Source: a candidate division WWE3 bacterium RIFOXYD1_FULL_39_9 (GTDB lineage: Bacteria; Patescibacteriota; WWE3; UBA101185; UBA10185). Taken from it: a DNA stretch of 14,338 nucleotides. A model generated the notes under the pieces. That model had not been told where the DNA came from, searched no databases, and saw nothing but the letters and a program-made list of their open reading frames with translations. Positions 1 to 6,307 of this stretch are shown here, piece by piece. The stretch is taken from the NCBI GenBank assembly GCA_001773295.1, contig MEWG01000018.1:220-14557 (forward strand). The letters are read 5' to 3'. Each line of letters begins with the position of its first letter. Position 1 is the first letter of the stretch. The translations under genes and the position numbers were made by a program.

Positions 1-34
1 TGAACTAGGATCAAATTCTCAATAAAAAACACGA

Positions 35-175
35 CATTGTTAACCTTGCGTAAAGCAAGGACAATGATCGCATTGCGTTTTATAACGCAAATATTCTTCT
101 TGCCTCATGAACCTCGAATTTGCTAAAAAGTCACCTAGACCCCAGGTCTGGTGCTTCTTTCTCGCGGAATACCGC
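35..175. other. Cluster of four hairpins in non-coding DNA
   Basis: Four inverted repeats follow each other in about 140 bases. CATTGT (35-40) plus CCTTGC (44-49) pair with GCAAGG (55-60) plus ACAATG (61-66), giving 12 pairs with a 3-base bulge and a GTAAA loop. TTGCGTT (73-79) pairs with AACGCAA (84-90). Bases 135-141 pair with 145-151 (one G-U, CCA loop). GCGG (164-167) pairs with CCGC (172-175). None is followed by a T-run, so they are not obvious intrinsic terminators, and I cannot fold the region as a tRNA. It may be a structured small RNA, an untranslated region, or a regulatory site. The rest of 1-189 shows no supportable gene; the first bases could hold the last codons of a gene lying to the left, but this cannot be shown. 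Confidence 0.4.
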
Positions 176-189
176 TCGAAATAAAAGTC

Positions 190-342
190 ATGAGATTTCT
201 CAAACTATTGTTCAAGGATTGCTCTATCTATGATTATTTCAAAGTTCGTTTTGGAATTAACAAAACAAATACGCCAACATCACTAAATGCTGACAAAGAG
301 GAAGATATCAACTTAGAGTTACTAAGTCAACAACTATCTTAA
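190..342 (+). CDS. Possible 50-residue hypothetical protein
   Basis: This is a short ORF starting at an ATG and encoding about 50 residues, with a hydrophobic and basic start (MRFLKLLFKD) and an acidic, polar end. An in-frame GTG at 151 would give 63 residues, but that start lies just behind the hairpin at 135-151. There is no Shine-Dalgarno sequence and no -10 box at the 6-7 base distance used by other genes in this window, so expression is unsupported. It resembles no family I recognise. It converges tail-to-tail with the polyamine gene that ends at 371. It may be chance coding in an intergenic region. Confidence 0.2.
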   Translation: MRFLKLLFKDCSIYDYFKVRFGINKTNTPTSLNADKEEDINLELLSQQLS

Positions 343-370
343 CGACTATCTTGTGAAATTATAACTAAAA

Positions 371-1690
371 TTACTCAACTTTCCTAGACTCAATAAACTT
401 AGCGTCAAAGAGCCTCATAAGTGATCTCGAAAGCTCATTTTCATTATAAATAGGAGAGCATGTTATCAAATCCACGTGAACCGCAGAAAGCTCCGGCCAA
501 GTGTGAAACAAAAGGTTTGAGTTGGATAACACAAAGGTTAAGGTAAAGCCGTCCCCCTTGAAATTGGTAATCTTACTGTCGACAACACGCAATCTGTGTA
601 ATTTACAAAACTCACCCGCCGCTTTTTGAAGAGCACTCTTGGACTTCAACATTGTTGCAGAAACACCGAGTACCTTAAAAGTATGCTGATCTACGTAAGG
701 AAACTTCTCCTCAGACACGTCACTGTAGGTATAAATATCCGAAAAGTCGGATAAATCACTAAGTTCAGTTGTAAATGGCGTGGCTTTTAGAACGTACACA
801 GAACTGGCGCTGCCTATAGATTCGGCCCCGTTGTAGCGAGCAAACTTATTAATTCTATCTTCAATCACCAAATGAAACCTATTTATAATATCTTGAATCT
901 TTAATGTTTTTTCAGGTGACTTGAAACTGTTTCCGTAATATAAAAAGATATATTTACCTGTGTAGTCCAAACTTTTTGCCAAAAGTTGTACAGCTCTATT
1001 TAAGAATAATTTTATTCCCGAAGAAGTGTAAGGTGGATCAGTTACAACAATATCGAATTTTTCCAAGTATCTGGAATCTGGGTTGTTTCTGAAGTCATAT
1101 TGTACTGTACGAACATTTTCTATACCCAGAGTGGCGGAAACGGTTTCTATTGCTGAGAGAATGTCAGCATCTATATCAAAAACAACTACGCTTTTGGGGT
1201 TTGCTCCAATTAGAAATAAAGAAATTGAGACCAGATCGTCATCTCCAAGTAATGCTATGTCCTTTCCCTCAACATCACATTTATTTAGTATCATTTTGGC
1301 CTTAGCTATAGAGGTTTCTTCGGTAGCAAAAAACTGATCGAACTCACGTTTAGGATTAAGGTTATATTTACTTCTTATATCTCTTAGCTTTTGTGCTAAG
1401 TCTTTGTCTTCTTCGGGCAATAAACTCCACGCATATGAACGTAAATTTAAAGCACTTAACTCTTCCTGATACTGGGTTTTGAGAATCAAAAGATCCTTAG
1501 TAGGATCCTCCAACATATACGAAATCGAAGCTTTAAATGCTTTTAAGGTCTCTTTAGGGAGACCTGTTTGTTTGATCAAATCATTGTTTTTTAAGTTTTG
1601 TGAAGTTAGTAACAGGTACAAAATACCTTCAATTTCCCTGTTTTTCAGTTCTTTGTTGGATTCTTTAATTTTTGTAATGATGTTAACCAC
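371..1690 (-). CDS. BpsA-like aminopropyltransferase fused to AdoMet decarboxylase-like domain
   Basis: This 439-residue protein has an N-terminal helical, winged-helix-like part (about 15-110). A Rossmann methyltransferase-fold core follows (about 115-305), matching branched-polyamine synthase BpsA: DQFFATEET near 118, GDDD at 149-152, DID at 172-174 and TDPPYTSSG at 217-225. BpsA transfers aminopropyl groups from decarboxylated AdoMet to spermidine-type acceptors. Residues about 330-439 look like a prokaryotic AdoMet decarboxylase (SpeH/SpeD), the enzyme that makes that donor. By spacing against the Thermotoga enzyme, S391 is the pyruvoyl serine, H396 (in FHTWPE) and C411 (in ITC) the catalytic pair, and T383 the processing Ser/Thr. 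The usual ESH at the cleavage site is NSN here, so self-processing is uncertain. The GTG start is preferred because TATAAT ends 6 bases upstream. The fold assignments are from motif recall. Confidence 0.8.
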   Translation of the reverse strand: MVNIITKIKESNKELKNREIEGILYLLLTSQNLKNNDLIKQTGLPKETLKAFKASISYMLEDPTKDLLILKTQYQEELSALNLRSYAWSLLPEEDKDLAQKLRDIRSKYNLNPKREFDQFFATEETSIAKAKMILNKCDVEGKDIALLGDDDLVSISLFLIGANPKSVVVFDIDADILSAIETVSATLGIENVRTVQYDFRNNPDSRYLEKFDIVVTDPPYTSSGIKLFLNRAVQLLAKSLDYTGKYIFLYYGNSFKSPEKTLKIQDIINRFHLVIEDRINKFARYNGAESIGSASSVYVLKATPFTTELSDLSDFSDIYTYSDVSEEKFPYVDQHTFKVLGVSATMLKSKSALQKAAGEFCKLHRLRVVDSKITNFKGDGFTLTFVLSNSNLLFHTWPELSAVHVDLITCSPIYNENELSRSLMRLFDAKFIESRKVE

Positions 1691-1696
1691 GTGAGT

Positions 1697-1702
1697 ATTA
1701 TA
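1697..1702 (-). promoter_or_regulatory. -10 box, apparent leaderless promoter of the BpsA-like gene
   Basis: On the minus strand a perfect TATAAT is followed by ACTCAC and then the GTG start (1688-1690). The 6-base gap puts the expected transcription start on or next to the start codon, and no Shine-Dalgarno sequence is present. No clear -35 box is visible at 16-18 bases. A TG dinucleotide directly precedes the hexamer. Confidence 0.65.
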
Positions 1703-1768
1703 CAGATTTTCTTGTGAGTGCGCCTACTTAGACGTAATTGAATAAGGGTAAAGGTTCTTAGGTGAAAA

Positions 1769-1807
1769 CCGGGGCTTAGGTGCGCTGTTGCGTATCTAGA
1801 ACCCCGG
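1769..1807 (-). terminator. GC-rich 3' hairpin after the secreted Cys4 gene
   Basis: About 20 bases past the stop codon on the minus strand, CCGGGG and CCCCGG arms (1802-1807 and 1769-1774) can pair, with two further weak pairs and a loop of about 23 bases. TTTTC follows on the minus strand. The U-run is short and the loop long, so it is an imperfect intrinsic terminator, though its twin behind the paralogous gene supports a 3'-end role. Confidence 0.5.
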
Positions 1808-1811
1808 CATT

Positions 1812-1826
1812 TCAACTAAAGAAAGG
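1812..1826 (-). repeat. Conserved 3' motif, copy 1
   Basis: These 15 bases match positions 2816-2830 at 13 of 15 positions (minus-strand form CCTTTCnnTAGTTGA). Each copy sits between a Cys4 gene's stop codon and its GC-rich hairpin. The hairpins also share a 10-base block (1763-1772 and 2766-2775, plus-strand TGAAAACCGG). The 3' region therefore seems to have been duplicated or conserved along with the coding sequence. Confidence 0.6.
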
Positions 1827-1827
1827 G

Positions 1828-2661
1828 TTATTTCAAACGAGTCGCACCGATATCAGTCTCGTAGGACCAACAACGGCCTTCCGCCCAATCGATGCCTTTG
1901 CATACGATCTTCTGGTGCCAGAAAAACAGTAGTTCGTCGTGTGCCCAAGTGTATTTCCTTGCGTTGGCAAACGGTATTCCACGAATATAGGTGTCTATTG
2001 CGGAGTACTCGACTTCGCCGCCACATGTAAAAGCATGCACCGAAAAGATCGGGTCACGCACTGGGCGAACAAATGCCAACTGGCCTTTCCAATTGACCTG
2101 GACATAGGCTTCCTTCGGTGATTTCACTCCGTCTGCTTCATCGCAAGTCGAAATTTTCAAGACATTCTCGAAGGGGACTTGTATCCGCATCTCAAACCCA
2201 TCCGCCCTGTCAGTCCAGCTGAGCTGAAAATAATCAGGGATTGTGGATTCTGAAATCCGAAAAACGTCTCCTGCTTTGGATGTGCTTATCGTCCAGCTTA
2301 CGAAATCCTTGCCATCAGCTCCCTTCCATCCATCAACCGCAGTTAGTACCCAGGGAACACCCGGTTTACTTATAATGTCTCTGCGGTTCATGTACTCACC
2401 GGTAAAGGTGTAGTAAGGGTAACGTTCCGGCTCAGTGTCCCGTATAACTAACGACGGATCGGGAAGGTTCTTGAACCGCTCCAGATCCTTAACCACTTCG
2501 GCGCTGAGATTGATTCCAGCGTCCTTGCCGGTCGTGAAATTATGTAATATCACAAATTCCGACGGCTTTTGGGTCTCATCGCTACCAGCACTAACCAAAC
2601 TCGTCCCAATCTGAGAAAATGCAACGAACAGAACAACAAATAGTGCAAAAATCTTTTTCAT
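1828..2661 (-). CDS. Secreted Cys4 protein, unrecognised family (paralogue A)
   Basis: This is a 277-residue protein with a classical signal peptide: MKK, a hydrophobic core at residues 4-16, and a probable cut near VSA-GS (24-27). The mature part has four cysteines only (C173, C213, C254, C264), all matched in the neighbour at 2840-3745 and probably forming two disulfides. Shared blocks are PYYTF (83-87), FQLSW (145-149), KISTCDEADG (169-178), P-F-S-HA-TC (204-213), DTY-R-IPFA (223-232), FFWHQ (246-250) and the tail C-G-DW-G-CWS-TDI. The tryptophan-rich, beta-prone sequence suggests a compact extracellular domain. I do not recognise the family and assign no function. Start choice is secure because of a strong Shine-Dalgarno. 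GC is higher than in the flanks (52% and 55% in two 60-base rows counted, against 37% in one row of fpg). Confidence 0.85.
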   Translation of the reverse strand: MKKIFALFVVLFVAFSQIGTSLVSAGSDETQKPSEFVILHNFTTGKDAGINLSAEVVKDLERFKNLPDPSLVIRDTEPERYPYYTFTGEYMNRRDIISKPGVPWVLTAVDGWKGADGKDFVSWTISTSKAGDVFRISESTIPDYFQLSWTDRADGFEMRIQVPFENVLKISTCDEADGVKSPKEAYVQVNWKGQLAFVRPVRDPIFSVHAFTCGGEVEYSAIDTYIRGIPFANARKYTWAHDELLFFWHQKIVCKGIDWAEGRCWSYETDIGATRLK

Positions 2662-2680
2662 CTCTCCTTCTCCTTTTTTT
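2662..2680 (-). promoter_or_regulatory. Strong double Shine-Dalgarno site
   Basis: The minus strand immediately before the ATG reads as an A-run followed by GGAGAAGGAGAG. This contains two overlapping anti-16S matches, the better-placed one about 8 bases from the start. It contrasts with most neighbouring genes, which have no ribosome binding site. Confidence 0.8.
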
Positions 2681-2715
2681 CGAACAACACCGCCTAGGTG
2701 TTTTTATTTTTCTTA

Positions 2716-2744
2716 TTTATACACGACACTATAGGCTAAGTCAA
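2716..2744 (-). promoter_or_regulatory. Sigma70-type promoter of secreted Cys4 gene
   Basis: On the minus strand TTGACT (2739-2744) is separated by exactly 17 bases from TATAAA (2716-2721). The predicted leader is about 45-50 nt and ends in the Shine-Dalgarno site. The arrangement and -35 hexamer are the same as for the paralogue. Confidence 0.8.
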
Positions 2745-2769
2745 GAACTTTTTTTCTATTTAAACTGAA

Positions 2770-2814
2770 AACCGGAGCACAAGTAACGAATTTACGTTTG
2801 CTCATACTCCGGTT
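2770..2814 (-). terminator. GC-rich 3' hairpin after the anchored Cys4 gene
   Basis: AACCGGAG and CTCCGGTT arms (2807-2814 and 2770-2777 read on the minus strand) form 8 perfect pairs. The 29-base interior can partly extend the stem through AACG/CGTT near the loop. TTTTCAGTTT follows on the minus strand. It lies about 25 bases after the stop and resembles the hairpin at 1769-1807. It may terminate the anchored gene before the next gene's own promoter. Confidence 0.55.
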
Positions 2815-2815
2815 A

Positions 2816-2830
2816 TCAACTATTGAAAGG
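2816..2830 (-). repeat. Conserved 3' motif, copy 2
   Basis: This is the partner of positions 1812-1826, with 13 of 15 bases identical, placed just before the 3' hairpin of the membrane-anchored paralogue. See copy 1 for the shared hairpin block. Confidence 0.6.
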
Positions 2831-2839
2831 ATTTCTAAT

Positions 2840-3745
2840 TTAGCGGGCTATGTCGGTGTCGAAACTCCAGCACAGTCCGTACTCCCAGTCAGTGCCTTGG
2901 CAGGACAACGGCTGATGCCAGAAATACTCCACCATGCCTGCTTTGTCCACAACTGCAAACGGGATCCTGGTATAGGTATCCCATATTAAGTAGTCTCTGT
3001 CTCCGTTGCATGTTATTGCGTGTGCGGAAAACAAAGGCTCTCCCTGTGGACGTAGGAACCGAATCTCTTCCTCGAGTACCTGGATATAGACTGCCGCAGA
3101 GGAATTAATCCCATCCGCCTCATCGCAGGTAGATACCTTTATAATGTTTCCATAAGGTACCTGCTCAACGAACATCTCGCTATCCTTCACCCAAGAGAGC
3201 TGAAACGAATCTGTGATCTGGGACACCGAGATATCGTAGATCTCACCTGCTGCTGCAGACTCAATCTCCCAGTTGGCATTTAGTCCGGGCGACGCCCAAT
3301 TGTACCCTGTGGACTCTGCCCATATCCAATCGTATGGGGTATCGATTTCGTCCATTGACGCATCTACAAAGGTGTAGTAGGGCATGTCGGCAACTAAATC
3401 ATCCAAATTAGTCGGTGCTGGTAGTGAAGAAATTTCGTTGATGTCCTCTGAAGCTCCCGAACTCATTAGATAGCGGCTCGTCTTGTAATTTTCGAAATCG
3501 CGCACCATCATGAAATGTTGCGTTGGATCGACTTCCGGCGACGATTCTCCAGCTTCGACCAAGGTTTCCGTAATGGGCTGGTTTTCTACGACGACCGCTT
3601 TCTCCAGTCCGGTACCAAAGCGCAAGGTAAAAGCCAAATACGTCGCCAAAGCTGTAGCGCTCACGATGAGCAAAAACCACGTGATTGATATCACCGGCTT
3701 GCCGTCTGCCAATCTTGCCAAAACGCCTTCCCAGATGTTCTTCAT
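2840..3745 (-). CDS. Membrane-anchored Cys4 protein, unrecognised family (paralogue B)
   Basis: This 301-residue paralogue of the downstream secreted gene has a different N-terminus. Instead of a cleavable signal there is a short, mildly basic cytoplasmic segment and one transmembrane helix at about residues 18-40, so the protein is likely an N-in, C-out anchored form. An acidic, low-complexity linker (about 50-110) precedes the conserved domain (about 122-300). The four cysteines C207, C246, C282 and C292 are the only ones and match those of the paralogue, including the 10-residue gap between the last two. PYYTF, FQLSW, STCDEADG, DTY-R-IPFA, FWHQ and CWS-TDI are shared. One 60-base row counted is 57% GC, against 37% in a row of fpg. 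Family and function are not recognised. One form is secreted and one anchored, so they may act at the same extracellular target or bind each other (inference). Confidence 0.85.
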   Translation of the reverse strand: MKNIWEGVLARLADGKPVISITWFLLIVSATALATYLAFTLRFGTGLEKAVVVENQPITETLVEAGESSPEVDPTQHFMMVRDFENYKTSRYLMSSGASEDINEISSLPAPTNLDDLVADMPYYTFVDASMDEIDTPYDWIWAESTGYNWASPGLNANWEIESAAAGEIYDISVSQITDSFQLSWVKDSEMFVEQVPYGNIIKVSTCDEADGINSSAAVYIQVLEEEIRFLRPQGEPLFSAHAITCNGDRDYLIWDTYTRIPFAVVDKAGMVEYFWHQPLSCQGTDWEYGLCWSFDTDIAR

Positions 3746-3750
3746 GAATT

Positions 3751-3757
3751 CCTTCCT
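3751..3757 (-). promoter_or_regulatory. Shine-Dalgarno site of anchored Cys4 gene
   Basis: The minus strand reads AGGAAGG, then 5 bases, then ATG. A purine-rich A-run lies upstream. This fixes the start of the anchored paralogue. Confidence 0.75.
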
Positions 3758-3796
3758 TTTTTTATAGTTGATTTTTTAAGAACTTTTGATGCCCTC

Positions 3797-3825
3797 ATTA
3801 TACTACAGGTTATATTGATAGTCAA
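3797..3825 (-). promoter_or_regulatory. Sigma70-type promoter of anchored Cys4 gene
   Basis: On the minus strand TTGACT (3820-3825), a 17-base spacer and a perfect TATAAT (3797-3802) are present. The predicted leader is about 45 nt. This is the closest match to a consensus promoter in the window and suggests strong constitutive expression. Confidence 0.85.
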
Positions 3826-3915
3826 AACGGAAATGGCGCGGTTACAATCAATATTCTATTTTTAATAGAGAAAGCTTGCTATCAAAAAGCGTTTAATTGA
3901 GTTATTTTTCAGATC

Positions 3916-6303
3916 ATGCGCACACCGACTATTACCAAATTTTATGCAACTCTTCTGGTGTTTGGGACATTTTGCCTAACCCTGCCAACAAATTCCTTAG
4001 CTCAAACAAACTGGAATCACTCGCTAGATCACGCAAACATTACGGTCATTCAAAATACACCTTGGGGTTTACTGGCCGGAGAAAACAACACAACCGCCTC
4101 ACAAAACACGTATAACGGACTAAAGATTTCTTATGACGCGGGAAATATCTGGGAAGATTACGCTTTGCAGGCAAGAGGGATAACCGATCTTGCCTATTTC
4201 AACGGAAATATTTACGCATCAACCTACCAAGTAAGAGACTCTTTGGTAGGTTTGTTCTTCAGCAGCGATCGCGGAAGTACTTGGAGCCATATTGGAAACA
4301 ATTTTTCAGCTTCTGCAGTAGATTTGGACTCAAATACCATTTATTTGGGGACGTATAGCAACGGACTCTGGATTTCGGACAACGGTGGACAGACTTGGTT
4401 ACAGAAATTAGGTACAGGTTGGTTTGGGCCAAAGATAGAAATGATAGTCAGCTCTCCGGAAATTACAATTGTTTCAACCAGTACGAAAACTTATAAATCA
4501 ACGGATCACGGAAGTACTTGGACAGAGATTACAGCTCTTGCCGGCATGCTCATCAAAACAGGCGATATCAATTTGGGCGTAATCTTCTTGGGCACACGAA
4601 ATACTGACGGGCTATATAAATCTACTGACAACGGCATTACCTGGAATAAAGTCGCATTTATGGGAAATACAAAAATCGGGAGTATTTTATTTTATAAAGG
4701 TGTTTATTATGTCGGGGCGCTGGATCAGGCATCACAGAAATTTACCGTCTTTTCCAGCAAGGATTTTGGGGCAAGTTGGGAAAACACCGGACTGGATCTA
4801 GTTTACGCAAACACTACAAACTTATCATCTACGTGGCTCTATGGCATACCAAACCAACTGTTCATTACTTCGCTGGAAACAGGAATTTATAAATACTCCA
4901 TTCCAGAGCACAAAACTGAGGTTTTCAGCTTTCTCGATGTGCCTTGGCAATATACAAAACAAAACGAATTGATTGATAGAGTTTATTCTTTCTTTGACCA
5001 CGAGTACCCTTTCCTAGGTTACTACAACTACAGGGAACCAACCCAATACTCAGACACAACCTTAAATTTTCTGGGCAAAAGGGCTCCCAAGCCTGAGATG
5101 TTTTACAGTTCACACGATGGTATCGACTTCTCACTTCCATATGGAACTACTATAACTGCCCCGGCTTCCGGAACTGCTTCTTATTATTTTTGCGGTGACT
5201 GCGGATACACTATAAAAATTAACCATCAAAACGGGTACCAAACAACTTACATGCATCTTCAAAAGAATGGACTTGTGACAACGGGCAGTGATCTTTGGGT
5301 AGAGAAAGGCACCCCGATAGGTAAAGTAGGAATGACGGGAAATACTACGGGACCGCATCTTCACTTTTCGGTGCTGCACGACAAAAATAATGATGGAGAC
5401 TTTGCTGACAACTATGTGGATGGGCGCGTCGATCCCTTCGGGTGGCTTACAAATGGTAAAACAGATCCCTGGGAAATTTTAAACTGGAACGATTCGGCAG
5501 GCGCACACAGCGGAGAAAGCAGTAAGTATTTATGGACTGCGGCCATCCCCTCGTTTACAGATTTCATCAGCAGATACAGTGATAATCCTGTCGTGACAAT
5601 AGATAACAAACAAATAGATTTTTCGCAAATTAATGACCTGCCCCCATCCAACATACATGCAATTTCCTATGCGAAACCTTTTTTGAATCCAATTCAGAAG
5701 TACTTGAAATACATACCGCAAACATCACTTTCAGTTGAACTCACAGATACAATGGAAAATGAGATTGAACTATTAACTGGAACGTTAACGGTGCTTTTTA
5801 ACATTTCTGAAGTAATACTGGAAAACGTAGCACCAAATACACTTCAGGTTTATTTTTGGGACGAACTCGAAAGCATCTGGAAACCTCTAGAAACCATATA
5901 CAACGAGCTAACTAATACTTTAAGTGCACAAACATCGCATCTTAGCCAATTCGCTGTTTTTGGTACAAAAGCTAACTCTATTTATCCGGAAACTGCGCTA
6001 AATCTTTCCGGCAACCGGGTAAACGATTGGTTTACTGAATATCCCACAGTATATTTCGAATATCTAAACAAACCTGTCTCGGATATTAGAAACACATTCT
6101 ACAAAACTACTGACGATGACTCGTGGCAGGAATATACAAATCCTTTTCTATTAGAAACTGACGGAATAACATCATTATCGTTCAGATCGGAGGATATTTG
6201 GGGCAACTTGGAGGACGTTCAAACTGCAGTTATAAAGATCGATACGCAAAATAAGTGGAAAGATAGAGTAAAAGTCAAAAACAACAACTTTTTGACTAAT
6301 TAA
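3916..6303 (+). CDS. Secreted Asp-box propeller and M23 peptidase fusion
   Basis: This 795-residue exported protein has a signal peptide at about residues 1-30 (hydrophobic core ATLLVFGTFCLTL, probable cut near LAQ). Five Asp-box (BNR) motifs S-x-D-x-G-x-T/S-W end at W123, W161, W202, W243 and W288, about 40 residues apart, as in sialidase/Ycf48-like beta-propellers. An M23 (LytM-type) zinc peptidase domain follows at about 395-500: H400 and D404 (HDGID), H447 (YMHL) and HLH at H481 and H483, so the metal and catalytic residues are complete. The C-terminal 200 residues are beta-rich, ending in an Ig/OmpL47-like segment (about 700-785). It likely cuts peptidoglycan cross-links or a foreign wall. 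No Shine-Dalgarno is visible; TATTTT at 3903-3908 is a weak -10 candidate 7 bases before ATG. It ends 4 bases from the convergent mnmA. Confidence 0.88.
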   Translation: MRTPTITKFYATLLVFGTFCLTLPTNSLAQTNWNHSLDHANITVIQNTPWGLLAGENNTTASQNTYNGLKISYDAGNIWEDYALQARGITDLAYFNGNIYASTYQVRDSLVGLFFSSDRGSTWSHIGNNFSASAVDLDSNTIYLGTYSNGLWISDNGGQTWLQKLGTGWFGPKIEMIVSSPEITIVSTSTKTYKSTDHGSTWTEITALAGMLIKTGDINLGVIFLGTRNTDGLYKSTDNGITWNKVAFMGNTKIGSILFYKGVYYVGALDQASQKFTVFSSKDFGASWENTGLDLVYANTTNLSSTWLYGIPNQLFITSLETGIYKYSIPEHKTEVFSFLDVPWQYTKQNELIDRVYSFFDHEYPFLGYYNYREPTQYSDTTLNFLGKRAPKPEMFYSSHDGIDFSLPYGTTITAPASGTASYYFCGDCGYTIKINHQNGYQTTYMHLQKNGLVTTGSDLWVEKGTPIGKVGMTGNTTGPHLHFSVLHDKNNDGDFADNYVDGRVDPFGWLTNGKTDPWEILNWNDSAGAHSGESSKYLWTAAIPSFTDFISRYSDNPVVTIDNKQIDFSQINDLPPSNIHAISYAKPFLNPIQKYLKYIPQTSLSVELTDTMENEIELLTGTLTVLFNISEVILENVAPNTLQVYFWDELESIWKPLETIYNELTNTLSAQTSHLSQFAVFGTKANSIYPETALNLSGNRVNDWFTEYPTVYFEYLNKPVSDIRNTFYKTTDDDSWQEYTNPFLLETDGITSLSFRSEDIWGNLEDVQTAVIKIDTQNKWKDRVKVKNNNFLTN

Positions 6304-6307
6304 AAAC

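Noticed and set aside
1..40. 3' end of a tRNA or of a coding gene at the left edge
   Set aside because: A T-arm-like string is present but no acceptor pairing or CCA can be built, and the few codons before a stop are too short to judge.
311..327. ACTTAG/CTAAGT hairpin as terminator of the small ORF
   Set aside because: It lies inside the ORF and has no T-run after it; 6 pairs of AT-rich sequence are expected by chance.
3408..3680. 90-codon minus-strand ORF overlapping the anchored Cys4 gene
   Set aside because: Different frame of the same strand; the Cys4 frame has the promoter, Shine-Dalgarno, transmembrane helix and paralogue support.
4925..5721. Minus-strand ORFs of 63-82 codons opposite the M23 gene
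   Set aside because: Antisense shadows of a well-supported coding region with intact catalytic motifs; no start signals.
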